This document shows, piece after piece, positions 34,940 to 44,447 of a stretch of 64,000 nucleotides of DNA (position 1 is the first letter of the stretch; the number at the start of each line of letters is the position of its first letter). The stretch is taken from NCBI RefSeq assembly GCF_033807715.1, contig NC_084607.1, positions 248,001 through 312,000 of the forward strand, written 5' to 3'. Below the pieces are notes generated by a model, which did no database searches, was not told the DNA's origin, and saw only the letters and a list, made by a program, of their open reading frames with translations. The stretch comes from Cololabis saira. Taxonomy: Eukaryota > Chordata > Actinopteri > Beloniformes > Belonidae. The position numbers and the translations under genes are program-made.

Positions 34940-36507
34940 CAGTGGGGAGAACAAGTATTTGATACACTGCCGATTTTGCAGGTTTTCACACTTGCAAAGC
35001 ATGTAGAATTATGTAATTTTTATCATAGGTACTCAACTGTGAGTGACAGAATCTAAAAAAAAAATCCAGAAAATCACATTGTATGATTTTTAAGTAATTA
35101 ATTTGCATTTTATTGCATGACATAAGTATTTGATACATCAGAAAAACAACTTAATATTTGGTACAGAAACCTTTGTTTGCAATTACAGAGATCAGACGTT
35201 TCCTGTAGTTCTTGACCAGGTTTGCACACACTGCAGCAGGGATTTTGGCCCACTCCTCCATACAGATCTTCTCCAGATCCTTCAGGACTTTCAGCTCCCT
35301 CCAAAGATTTTCTATTGGGTTCAGGTCTGGACACTGGCTAGGCCACTCCAGGACCTTGAAATGCTTCTTACGGAGCCACTCCTTAGTTGCCCTGGCTGTG
35401 TGTTTCGGGTCGTTGTCATGCTGGAAGACCCAGCCACGACCTATCTTCAATGCTGTTACTGAGGGAAGGAGGTTGTTGGCCAAGATCTCGCGATACATGG
35501 CCCCATCCATCCTCCCCTCAATACGGTGCAGTCGTCCTGTCCCCTTTGCAGAAAAGCATCCCCAAAGAATGATGTTTCCACCTCCATGCTTCACGGTTGG
35601 GATGGTGTTCTTGGGGTTGTACTCATCCTTCTTCTTCCTCCAAATACGGCGAATGGAGTTTAGACCAAAAAGCTCTATTTTAGTCTCATCAGACCACATG
35701 ACCTTCTCCCATTCCTCCTCTGGATCATCCAGATGGTCATTGGCAAACTTCAGACGGGCCTTGACATGCACTGGCTTGAGCAGGGGGACCTTGCGTGCGC
35801 TGCAGGATTTTAATCCATGAGGGCGTAGTGTTTCACTAATGGATTTCTTTGAGACTGTGGCCCCAGCTCTCTTCAGGTCATTGACCAGGTCCTGCCGTGT
35901 AGTTCTGGGCTGATCCCTCACCTTCCTCATGATCATTGATGCCCCACGAGGTGAGATTTTGCATGGAGCCCCAGACCAAGGGAGATTGACCGTCATCTTG
36001 AACTTCTTCCATTTTCTAATGATTGCCCCAACAGTTGTTGCCTTCTCACCAAGCTGCTTGCCTATTGTCCTGTAGCCCATCCCAGCCTTGTGCAGGTCTA
36101 CAATTTTATCCCTGATGTCCTTACACAGCTCTCTGGTCTTGGCCATTGTGGAGAGGTTGGAGTTTGTTTGATTGAGTGTGTGGACAGGTGTCTTTTATAC
36201 AGGTAAAAAGTTCAAACAGGTGCAGTTAATACAGGTAATGAGTGGAGAACAGGAGGGCTTCTTAAAGAAGAACTAACAGGTCTGTGAGAGCCGGAAGTCT
36301 TACTGGTTGACAGGTGATCAAATACTTATGTCATGCAATAAAATACAAATTAATTACTTAAAAATCATACAATGTGATTTTCTGGATTTTTTTTTAGATT
36401 CTGTCAGTCACAGTTGAAGATTACCTATGATAAAAATTACATACTTCTACATGCTTTTCAAGTGGGAAAACCTGCAAAATCGGCAGTGTATCAAATACTC
36501 CCCACTG
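34940..36507 (-). mobile_element. Tc1/mariner transposon, near full length
   Basis: It is flanked by the TA duplication typical of the superfamily (34938-34939 and 36508-36509). Inverted repeats are about 200 bp each, beginning CAGTGGGGAG and containing ATTTGATACACTGCCGATTT. An inner repeat includes TTTTATTGCATGACATAAG. This is the long IR/DR layout used by fish Tc1 elements such as Sleeping Beauty. The right-hand repeat lacks about six bases (AACAAG-like) present in the left one. The two arms are still highly similar. Confidence 0.92.
35151..36146 (-). CDS. Tc1 transposase
   Basis: Uninterrupted 331-codon frame. The N-terminal paired-like DNA-binding domain (residues 1-115) has two helix-turn-helix parts, the first including [18 protein letters not shown]. 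The GRPR-like AT-hook is altered to a [11 protein letters not shown] context. The DDE catalytic core shows VMWSDETK (first Asp, near residue 151), [11 protein letters not shown] (second Asp) and [11 protein letters not shown] (Glu 35 residues further, DD34E). Family members are usually about 340 residues. Here about nine residues appear missing after WRELK, at the segment before NLKDLEKIC. It acts in the nucleus by cut-and-paste at TA. It may be inactive because of the deletion, but it has no stop. Confidence 0.9.
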   Translation of the reverse strand: MAKTRELCKDIRDKIVDLHKAGMGYRTIGKQLGEKATTVGAIIRKWKKFKMTVNLPWSGAPCKISPRGASMIMRKVRDQPRTTRQDLVNDLKRAGATVSKKSISETLRPHGLKSCSARKVPLLKPVHVKARLKFANDHLDDPEEEWEKVMWSDETKIELFGLNSIRRIWRKKKDEYNPKNTIPTVKHGGGNIILWGCFSAKGTGRLHRIEGRMDGAMYREILANNLLPSVTALKIGRGWVFQHDNDPKHTARATKEWLRKKHFKVLEWPSQCPDLNPIENLWRELKVLKDLEKICMEEWAKIPAAVCANLVKNYRKRLISVIANKGFCTKY

Positions 36508-36661
36508 TAGCACCAAATCATACAATATAAATGCAACACATGGTGCTTTACATGCAGAATGAAATAACAATCAAAAACACAATTTAAAACATCCCATACG
36601 ACCCCACCCCCCACGCGTACACACACACTCACTCACACTCATACACATGTGCACACACTCA

Positions 36662-36665
36662 CACG

Positions 36666-36731
<66 letters not shown>
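36662..36731. repeat. AC microsatellite
   Basis: About 70 bp of alternating AC in the 3' UTR of L2 copy 3. Confidence 0.95.
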
Positions 36732-36735
<4 letters not shown>

Positions 36736-37199
36736 GTGGACTGGTGACATGGCTTAGCACTAACGATCCAGGTGAGGAAACACTACCTATGGGTGGCCGT
36801 CCACACCGAGAGGCTCCACCGGCCACGACCACAAGGAGCATCGCCACAGAGACCCCCCCAACCCGGACAGACCAGGGCAGACCCCACACAGAAGGTGGAG
36901 CCCCCCCCCAGCTACCCAGGTCTGAGGGACCCCCATGACGACACCCCCATGGGCAGAGCAGGCACACCTCCCAGTGTGGACGACCCCCCTGAGGAAACAC
37001 TGGAGCTAAAACTAAAAGATTAAAAGAAAGTAAAAAATGCCTAAAAGTGTAAAATTTTAGAGAAATCTATACAAAACTTAAGATGAATAATAAATAACAT
37101 AAAATAGAATAAAAGTCATTAAAAATGGATTAAAGGTTTAAAGATAATAAAAGAGCTAAATAAATAAACACAATAGATGAAAAGACTAGGTAAATGAGA

Positions 37200-38890
37200 T
37201 CAGATAAAAGCCAAGCTAAAAAGATGTGTCTTGAGCCTCCTTTTAAAAATATCAACGTTCTCTGCGGCCCTGAGGTTCTCTGGCAGGCTGTTCCATAGAT
37301 AAGGGCCGTAATGGCTGAATGCAGCCTCACCGTGGGTTTTGGTCCCGGTTCGGGGAATGGTTAAAAGGCCGGTGCCAGAGGACCTCAGGGTCCGTGAGGG
37401 TTGATACGGTAAAAGCAGATCAGATAAATAAGATGGCCCAAGACCGTTAAGACACTTAAAAACCAGTAAAAGAACCTTAAAATCAATCCTGAAGCGGACG
37501 GGGAGCCAATGCAGCGATTTTAAAACAGGTGTAATGTGCTCCCGCCCTCTGGTCCTCGTCAGCACACGAGCAGCTGAATTCTGTAGTAGTTGTAGGTTCT
37601 TAATACTCTTTTTAGGAATACCAGAGAGCAGGGCATTACAATAATCTAAACGACTAGAGATAAAAGCATGCATCAGCACCTCCGTGCTGGCCTGAGAGAG
37701 AAATGGGCGGACTCTGGCTATGTTCTTAAGATGGTAAAAACCTATCTTCGTAATATTCTTTATGTGTGGAATAAAAGTGAGCTCAGAGTCAAAAATAACA
37801 CCCAGGTTCTTTACACATTGCGAAGGTTTAAAATCTTGTAGTTTTGGTAAAAGTTTCTCTCTCTGGCCTTCAGGACCAATAACTAAAACCTCTGTTTTGT
37901 CCTGGTTGAGCTGTAGGAAATTATCTGCCATCCATGACTTAATATCTAAAATACAGTTTTAAAAGGGCATCAAGTGGCCCAGTGTCATCAGGAGACACGG
38001 CCATGTACAGCTGTGTGTCATCAGGAGACACGGCGATGTACAGCTGTGTGTCGTCAGGAGACACGGCGATGTACAGCTGTGTGTCGTCAGGAGACACGGC
38101 GATGTACAGCTGTGTGTCGTCAGCGTAACTGTGGAAGCTGATGCCGTGTCTCCTGATGACGTCCCCCAAGGGAAGCATGTAAAGGTTAAAAAGGAGCGGA
38201 GCTAAAATTGACCCTTGGGGGACCCCACACTTAATTTCATGCATTCTGGAGGAACATGTATCCAAACTTACAAAGAAAGATCGATCTGTGAGATAGGAGC
38301 GGAACCAGTTAAGAACAGTACCAGAGAGGCCGACCAGGTGCTTCAGTCTGTTTAATAAAATGTGATGGTCTACTGTATCGAAGGCGGCACTAAGATCCAG
38401 TAGAACCAAGACTGTCAGTTTGCGGTTATCTAAATTGCACCTGATGTCATTTAAAATCTTTAAAAGGGCTGTCTCGGTGCTGTGGTTCATCCTAAAGCCA
38501 GACTGAAATTTCTCTAAAATATGGTTTCTTATTAAAAAATAATTTACTTGGTTAAAAACCAGCTTTTCTAAAATCTTACTTAAAAAGGATAAGTTGGATA
38601 CAGGTCTGTAGTTATAAAAAAATGCTGTGATCTAAATTGCTCTTCTTCAGAAGGGGCTTCACCACCGCCATTTTAAAGGCAGCAGGGAAGACACCCGTCT
38701 GAAGAGAGTAATTTACTATATTTAAAATATGTTCCTCAAAGAATTCATAAAATATCTTTAAAAGTGATGTGGGAATAGGATCTAAAAGGCAGGTTGTTGG
38801 GTTTGCCTGGGAGAAAACTCGACCAAGGGTCCTCGCATCAACCAGGGCAAAACTCTCCAGTGTTTCCTCGGATAAAAGCAACTGTCCAGA
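37200..38890 (-). pseudogene. L2 copy 3 reverse transcriptase
   Basis: Minus frames give, in order, DPIPTSLLK and MAVVKPLLKK (38800-38640), HSTETALLKI (38490-38460), VLLDLSAAFDTVDHHIL (first catalytic Asp), CGVPQGSILAPLLFNLYMLPLG, and HSYADDTQLYIA (catalytic pair). The C-terminal HFISSRLDYCNALL-type region and SLHWLPV follow (37931-37200). The region right after YADD is a 33-bp tandem repeat that reiterates DDTQLYIAVSP, and the frame breaks after it. Frameshifts lie near 37935 and 38620. Confidence 0.85.
37985..38121. repeat. 33-bp tandem repeat at the YADD catalytic motif
   Basis: Four copies of a unit containing GGAGACACGGCGATGTACAG. The length is a multiple of three, so the RT frame stays open while the DDTQLY motif is multiplied. 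Confidence 0.9.
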
Positions 38891-39538
38891 TGTGTTAAAA
38901 ATGACATTTTGATGTGGTAAAAGACTGGACCTAATGTTGTCAATTTTACTTCCAAAGTGGTCTGCAAAATCCTCACAAAGATTGTCTGTTGGTGGTTGTG
39001 AGGATTTCTTAAAATGTACATTGGTTAAAAGATCGAAGGTGGAGAAAAGAAATTTAGAATTGTTTTTATTGTCTGTAATGAGTTTTGAGAAATGAGCAAT
39101 TCTTTTCTCCCCATCATTTCTAAAACCATCTCTGTGTCTGAACCGTCTTCCTCAGTTGGTGTTTTTGTTTCTGTGGTTGCAATTCTGAAACGAGTCTAAT
39201 CTGTGCCGTCAATCTGCTGCAAGAAGACGGGACATCGTCAAGATCAATACATTTGGCATTGACTTAAGGCTTAATCATACATATGGATTTACTTGTGTGT
39301 GAATATACAGTATATATATGAAATGTCTGCTCCATGTTCAGCGTTTGAACACCATGACACCAAACAGCAGTCAGCACTTTTAACCCTTTAAACATTCAGA
39401 CTGACTGGTTAAAGATTGAAGACACTTCTCATGTTAATTACAGGTCACACTTTAGTTTAATACGTCCCAACAGTCATAATATAATTCATTTTTCGGCAGT
39501 TTCATTAGTGTTTTTATTGTTGTTATTGATATTTTCAG
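38891..39538. other. L2 ORF2 linker and end of intron 5
   Basis: Positions 39140-38891 on the minus strand read as the L2 linker (KFLFSTFDLLTNVHF, then CEDFADHFGSKIDNIR). From 39141 to the acceptor at 39538 I see unique AT-rich intron sequence with a long pyrimidine stretch before AG. Confidence 0.55.
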
Positions 39539-39635
39539 AGAAGGTTCTGGTTGACTTGGGCATGGAGGAGCACGACTCAACAGAAGGGGTTAAACAGAAA
39601 CTGATCTCTGCTATGAAGGACCGCAGAGAAGTTCG
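39539..39635 (+). CDS. Exon 6: linker between transmembrane and LRR exons
   Basis: This 97-nt exon enters in phase 1 and leaves in phase 2, the adaptor needed to join Ig-type (phase 1) to LRR-type (phase 2) exons. The acceptor TATTTTCAG follows a T-rich tract and the donor is CGGTGAGT. It encodes EKVLVDLGMEEHDSTEGVKQ followed by KLISAMKDRREV and then Arg across the junction. No domain is recognised; it looks helical and charged. The first LRR exon continues with LIECELS. It is short, so its reality rests on splice sites, frame and phase. Confidence 0.6.
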
Positions 39636-39654
39636 GTGAGTCCTGATGTGATCA

Positions 39655-40245
39655 ATTTTTTTTCTTTTTTTTTTTTTTTTTTTCTTTTTTTCTTGGTGCA
39701 GCATCCTCTGCCGGTGGCTAAGAGCATCTCTGAATGCAAAACACCGGATCCTGCAGTGTGGGAGTGAGAGGGGCAGGGTAACGGCCCCTTTTGGGCGGGG
39801 GAGAAGGTTCGTCCGTCAAGACTCCTCTCCCTGGCCCTGCCCCTTTTCAACCTTTCCCCGACCCTGCACCCCAACCTGGGACTTGATGATTGGGCCGGAG
39901 CTTCGGGAGCTGCGTGCTGGCCTGCGGTCCCCACCCCTGGTCATCCCGTTGCTGCTTCCACCTGCCTGCTGTGCTGTTGCCGTCCCTGACCCACCAGTCT
40001 GGCCCTCGGCAGGAGGGTCCCCCCTTACGAGCCTGGTCCTGCTCAAGGTTTCTTCCTCCTAAAGGGGAATTTTCCTTGCCACTGTTTGGCTTACGGTTTT
40101 TCTCCCACTAGGGGAGTTTTTACCTGCCATTGTTTATGTAATAATTGCTCGGGGGTCATGTTCTGGGTATGGGTCTCTGGAAAGCGTCTAGAGACAACTC
40201 TGTTGTATTAGACGCTATATAAATAAAATTGAATTGAATTGAAAT
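39655..40245 (+). mobile_element. L2-type LINE 3' UTR fragment
   Basis: After a T run comes a GC-rich region, then AAGGTTTCTTCCTCCTAAAG and GTTCTGGGTATGGGTCTCTG. The end is GACGCTATATAAATAAAATTGAATTGAATTG. Such tails are recognised by the partner RT. The same family lies inverted at 54530-54780. Confidence 0.7.
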
Positions 40246-40317
40246 CAATAACACAATCAGTCTATGTAGATTAACAGTTTATTTCCTTTAATATAGTTTT
40301 TGTCGCTAAAATGAGAA

Positions 40318-40560
40318 TGTGGCAGGGTGGAGGAGCAGCCACTCAGCTGATTGGGCTCAGGTGTGCCCAATCAGCTGAGTGGCCCTGCCTGGCTACATAA
40401 AAAGTGTCTTCTCACCAGCAATGGGTCTCTGCTGGGAGGAAGGAGAGCTGCTGAAGGTGCTGGCACGTGTGTCTGGGTGAATAAAATGTTTCCAGCAAGA
40501 AACCCTGTGTCCTCTGTCCTGTCGGGTGATCCCAAGTAGAAAGCCCTTGGTTAACACCGT
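40318..40560 (+). mobile_element. Possible solo LTR
   Basis: It starts TGTGGCAGGGTGGAGGAGCA, as the LTR at 49900 starts TGTGGCAGGTTGGAGTGGCT. An inverted CAGCTGATTGGGC.../GCCCAATCAGCTG follows, then AATAAAATG near 40478-40486 as a poly(A) signal. The 3' boundary and target duplication are not clear. It is related to, but distinct from, the LTR element in intron 9. Confidence 0.4.
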
Positions 40561-40835
40561 TGGCACCATAGTTGTTATAAGGTGTAATTTTTCCAAAAGA
40601 GGATGACACTGGGATGGAGGAGGGAAAAAAGGCATCTGTGCAGTGTGAAGATGCAAAAAACACCTCAGCACAGAAAAGCAACGTAATCATAACAAACATG
40701 ACATCATGATGAAGACTTGCAGGTGGGTGTGGGGGGGGGGATCCCGGCACGGTTCATCCAGGTGAGGGCTTTGGCCTTCGTGGCTCCAACCTGGAGACTG
40801 TGTTGGGGCTGATAAGAGGGAGCCAGGGAAGGAGT
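40545..40835 (-). repeat. Dispersed repeat, copy B
   Basis: Inverted homologue of 28630-28950. On the minus strand it reads TCTCTTATCAGCCCC, then CCTCACCTGGATGAACCGTGCC, GTTGCTTTTCTGTGCT and CCCTCCTCCATCCCAGTG. Confidence 0.65.
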
Positions 40836-40910
40836 TGAAATGATGAGACGTCTGTCTGTTTTGTTTTGTTTTGATTTTATTAGAACTGACATCATATTTT
40901 CTCATCACAG

Positions 40911-41084
40911 ATTAATTGAATGTGAACTCTCAAAGTCTCACTGTAAAGTCATTGCGTCCAGTCTGAAGTCCGACCCCTCCCGTCTGACAGAACTGGACCT
41001 GAGTAAGAGCCGCCTGGAGGATTCAGGAGTGAAGATTCTGTCTGGTGGACTGAAGAGTCCAAACTGTAGACTGGAGACTCTGAG
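40911..41084 (+). CDS. Exon 7: LRR exon 1
   Basis: A 174-nt exon, phase 2 to phase 2, with acceptor TCATCACAG and donor AGGTCAGT. It encodes two ribonuclease-inhibitor-type repeats: [20 protein letters not shown] and [20 protein letters not shown], then [14 protein letters not shown]. This size and phase are the hallmark of LRR exons in fish NLR (NLRC3-like) genes. It is the most diverged of the five, consistent with a capping repeat. Confidence 0.85.
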
Positions 41085-41407
41085 GTCAGTTCATGGAGAC
41101 GTTTACACATTTATCCAGTTGTAACAAAATAACTCTAATCACAAACATTAAAAAAAAACATCAAAAATCTGTCTTATTTAGCTTCTTTTTTAAATGTTCT
41201 GATTGAACATCTGAAGAATTAATTTAAAACCCCTCAGAATAATCAGCTTATTTTACTATGTTTTAGTAAGTTTTTTATTCTAACTCTTCTCGGGTTGTAA
41301 ACAGGAAGAGAAACCAGTTTAGATCAGACATGAAGATGAATCAGCTCAAATGTGATTTTCTAAAAGACATTTCTGGGCTTGTGTGAGATCTTCCATCAGT
41401 AGTTTCA

Positions 41408-41640
41408 ACAGCTGGAACAGCTGGATCAGCTGGAACAGCTGGATCAGGAACAGCTTTATCAGCTGGAACAGCTGGAACAGCTGGATCAGCTGGATCAGGA
41501 ACAGCTGGATCAGGAACAGCTGGAACAGCTGGATAGGAACAGCTGGAACAGCTGGATCAGCTGGATCAGCTGGAGCAGCTGGAACAGCTGGATCAGTATC
41601 AGCTGGAACAGCTGGATCAGCTGGATCAGCTGGATCAGCT
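41408..41640. repeat. 9-bp minisatellite (CAGCTGGAA/CAGCTGGAT)
   Basis: About 25 copies of CAGCTGGAW with occasional AGGAA insertions. E-box CAGCTG recurs in every unit. It sits in the intron between LRR exons 1 and 2. Confidence 0.9.
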
Positions 41641-41994
41641 CTCCTCCCTTCCTGAAACTCCAGAGAACTTCATCCAGAGGTTGAAGCTGCTGTATGTGAC
41701 CTTTACATGTCAGCTTCATGACGGCTCACCTGCTCCCTGATCACACGTATCTTTGCTGCTTTCTGCTGTGTTTTCCTCCCCTGAGTTTCAGACAGTTTGT
41801 TGTCTTAATCCGACCTATATCGAATTTTTAAATGTATACACCTTAGCCGGGCTGTAGATGAACCAAACTGCAGCTCTTGAGATCGAGCTTTTGGTGCCAG
41901 ATAAAGCGTCCTAATCCGAGTTATTTTAGCACGTATACACAACCCACGCTTAGCCGAGCTACTGACTGACTGATTTTCTTGTTTCTTTATTCAG

Positions 41995-42168
41995 ATTGAA
42001 GAGCTGCAGGTTGTCAGGGATCAGCTGTTCTTCTCTGGTCTCAGCTCTGGAGTCCAACCCCTCCCATCTGAAAAATCTGGACCTGAGTCTGAACTACCTG
42101 AATGTTTCAGGAGTGAAACATCTGTGTGGATTTCTGGAGAGTCCAGACTGCAGACTGGAGGATCTGGG
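41995..42168 (+). CDS. Exon 8: LRR exon 2
   Basis: A 174-nt exon, phase 2 to 2. It encodes [40 protein letters not shown] and [14 protein letters not shown]. The last codon is changed from the usual AG|A (Arg) to GG|A (Gly) at the donor GGGTCAGA, so splice-site strength may be affected. The frame is intact. Confidence 0.85.
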
Positions 42169-42740
42169 GTCAGACATGTTTTAGTTGTGTGTGCAGATGA
42201 ATCTGATGTGAAAGTTGTGTTGACACTAACCTGCAGACATCAGGCTGATCTTCTGCTGATCCACACTGACCATCTGACTGCTCTGAGTTCTTCTTCTCTG
42301 CTTTAGTTTCATCTTAAACTTCCTCTTCTGATTCATTACATAAAACTAAACATGTGAATGTGTCAGACAGGAACAAATGAAGAACCAGAGATGTGTCTGA
42401 ACCTGGAATAAAACATCTTCACCAACAAGAATTAACTTTACAGCTAATACGTTCAGAAATGTCATCCAGATGTTAATAAACTTAATAGTGGACAGACTGA
42501 ATGTGTAGTCGTCCAATATATGAGTTATAGAGCTCATTTACTAAATAACGTCTTACTGTGGCTGAAATCAGTCAAACCAACATTGGCTTCCTTTGACTAA
42601 CATTAAATTTCACATTAACAAATACAAGTTTACCAAAAATGAAACTCTAAACATATTTTTCATCAGCAACAAAACATCCAACAAGAACATCAGAAACTTT
42701 GTGTGGAAACTATGTCGTCACTCAATCAACTTTTTCAGAG
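42169..42740 (+). repeat. Duplicated LRR intron segment, copy A
   Basis: Almost base for base the same as 49591-49899 plus 51181-51653, and as 52738-53510, apart from an internal deletion of about 200 bp around 42655. LRR exons were therefore copied together with their introns. Confidence 0.85.
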
Positions 42741-43885
42741 AAAACTAGACGAGGACAGAGACGTTCAGACGAGGACGGAGACGTTCAGACGAGGACGTTC
42801 AGACGAGGACGGAGACGTTCAGTCGAGGACAGAGACGTTCAGACGAGGACGGAGACGTTCAGTCGAGGACAGAGACGTTCAGACGAGGACAGAGACGTTC
42901 AGACGAGGACAGAGACGTTCAGACGAGGACGGAGATGTTCAGACGAGGACGGAGACGTTCAGTCGAGGACAGAGACGTTCAGACGAGGACGGAGACGTTC
43001 AGACGAGGACGGAGACGTTCAGACGAGGACGGAGACGTTCAGACGAGGACGGAGACGTTCAGACGAGGACGGAGACGTTCAGTCGAGGACGGAGACGTTC
43101 AGTCGAGGACGGAGACGTTCAGACGAGGACGGAGACGTTCAGTCGAGGACGGAGACGTTCAGACGAGGACGGAGACGTTCAGACGAGGACGTTCAGTCGA
43201 GGACAGAGACGTTCAGACGAGGACGGAGACGTTCAGACGAGGACGGGAGACGTTCAGACGAGGACGGAGACGTTCAGTCGAGGACGGAGACGTTCAGACG
43301 AGGACGGAGACGTTCAGACGGAGACGTTCAGACGAGGACGGAGACGTTCAGACGAGGACGGAGACGTTCAGACGAGGACGGAGACGTTCAGACGAGGACG
43401 TTCAGACGAGGACGGAGACGTTCAGACGAAGACGTTCAGACGAGGACGGAGACGTTCAGACGAGGACGGAGACGTTCAGACGAGGACGTTCAGACGAGGA
43501 CGGAGACGTTCAGACGAGGACGTTCAGACGAGGACGGAGACGTTCAGATGAGGACGGAGACGTTCAGACGAGGACGGAGACGTTCAGACGAGGACGGAGA
43601 CGTTCAGACGAGGAAGGAGACGTTCAGACGAGGACGGAGACATTCAGACGAGGACGGAGACGTTCAGACGAGGACGGAGACGTTCAGACGAGGACGGAGA
43701 CGTTCAGACGAGGACGGAGACGTTCAGACGAGGACGGAGACATTCAGACGAGGACAGAGACGTTCAGACGAGGACGGAGACGTTCAGACGAGGACGGAGA
43801 CGTTCAGACGAGGACGTTCAGACGAGGACGTTCAGACGAGGATGGAGACGTTCAGACGAGGACGTTCAGACGAGGACAAAGAAGA
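42741..43885. repeat. 1.1-kb GC-rich 20-bp minisatellite
   Basis: About 57 copies of GACGTTCAGACGAGGACGGA with single-base variants (GTCGAGG, ACAGAG). A 20-base unit is not a multiple of three, so each frame cycles with a 60-base period and all three plus frames stay open for up to 405 codons. Each unit carries CpG sites. It starts exactly where the duplicated intron segment ends. Confidence 0.95.
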
Positions 43886-43957
43886 GGACGTGTTCAAGGA
43901 CAACATTCCTACATGAACTCTCGTCTCTTTTCAGATTCAGATTCAGACGTTTTATTG

Positions 43958-44426
43958 TGATGAAGAATTTTGACAGCTTGGCCCCCTGCAGGGGGAGGTC
44001 GCCCCAGTCCTACCTCCTGCAGGGCTTTGAACTGGACTCAAGACCTTTTGAGGAAGCTCCAACTTGCTACTCAACTTCCTACCCCCCGGGCAGATCCCGA
44101 CACCTGGAAGTTGGTTCAAACAGACAGGAATCAAGAGAGCACCCCATGGGGTGATTTGGAGGTCTGTGTCAGTCATGCCAAATGTCTGATAATGACATTT
44201 GGCCCGATTCACATCCGACTGTAAATTACTTTTTGTCTCTTGCCTGATTCGTGTATTCCTGCATTTGTTAAACTCCTTGTTGTATAAGAATCTGATTACA
44301 ACCTCACTCGAGGTCAGCATTTCTACCAGACCTCTGGCCTGTGTAGATGTGCTCACCGCCGGCTCAATAAAACCTCATAAAAACCACAAAGCGGACTTCT
44401 GAACTGGTTTGATAAATTCCACAACA
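43958..44426 (+). repeat. 5' LTR of the endogenous retrovirus
   Basis: 469 bp with an AATAAAACC poly(A) signal near 44366. I see no difference from the 3' LTR by eye. Confidence 0.9.
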
Positions 44427-44429
44427 ATT

Positions 44430-44447
44430 TGGCGCTGTGACCCGGAT
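44430..44447 (+). other. tRNA primer-binding site
   Basis: TGGCGCTGTGACCCGGAT begins three bases after the LTR. It fits the form of a retroviral primer-binding site; I do not assign the tRNA. Confidence 0.65.

Larger units (their letters stand above)
34905..39140 (-). mobile_element. L2-type LINE copy 3, with a Tc1 inside its tail
   Basis: ORF2 remnants run from about 39140 down to 37200. The 3' UTR (37200-36510) includes an AC microsatellite. The 3' tail reads GTGCTATATAAATAAATAAAG with short TTTGAAG repeats, and it is split by the Tc1 insertion at a TA: 36510 onward holds the first half, 34905-34939 the second. Removing 34940-36507 and one TA rejoins the tail. This copy is a different subfamily from copies 1 and 2. 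Confidence 0.8.

Noticed and set aside
40318..40560. Complete LTR element related to 49900-51175
   Set aside because: Only one LTR-like sequence, no primer site and no clear target duplication; listed as a possible solo LTR at low confidence.
41383..41655. Ser/Trp/Asn-rich 90-codon frame
   Set aside because: 9-bp satellite in an intron between LRR exons.
42741..43885. CRISPR-like array
   Set aside because: Repeats are contiguous with no unique spacers, and the DNA is vertebrate.
42699..43960. 405-, 282- and 341-codon Arg/Asp-rich frames
   Set aside because: Products of the 20-bp minisatellite; three frames encode the same cycle and no start or splice context supports translation.
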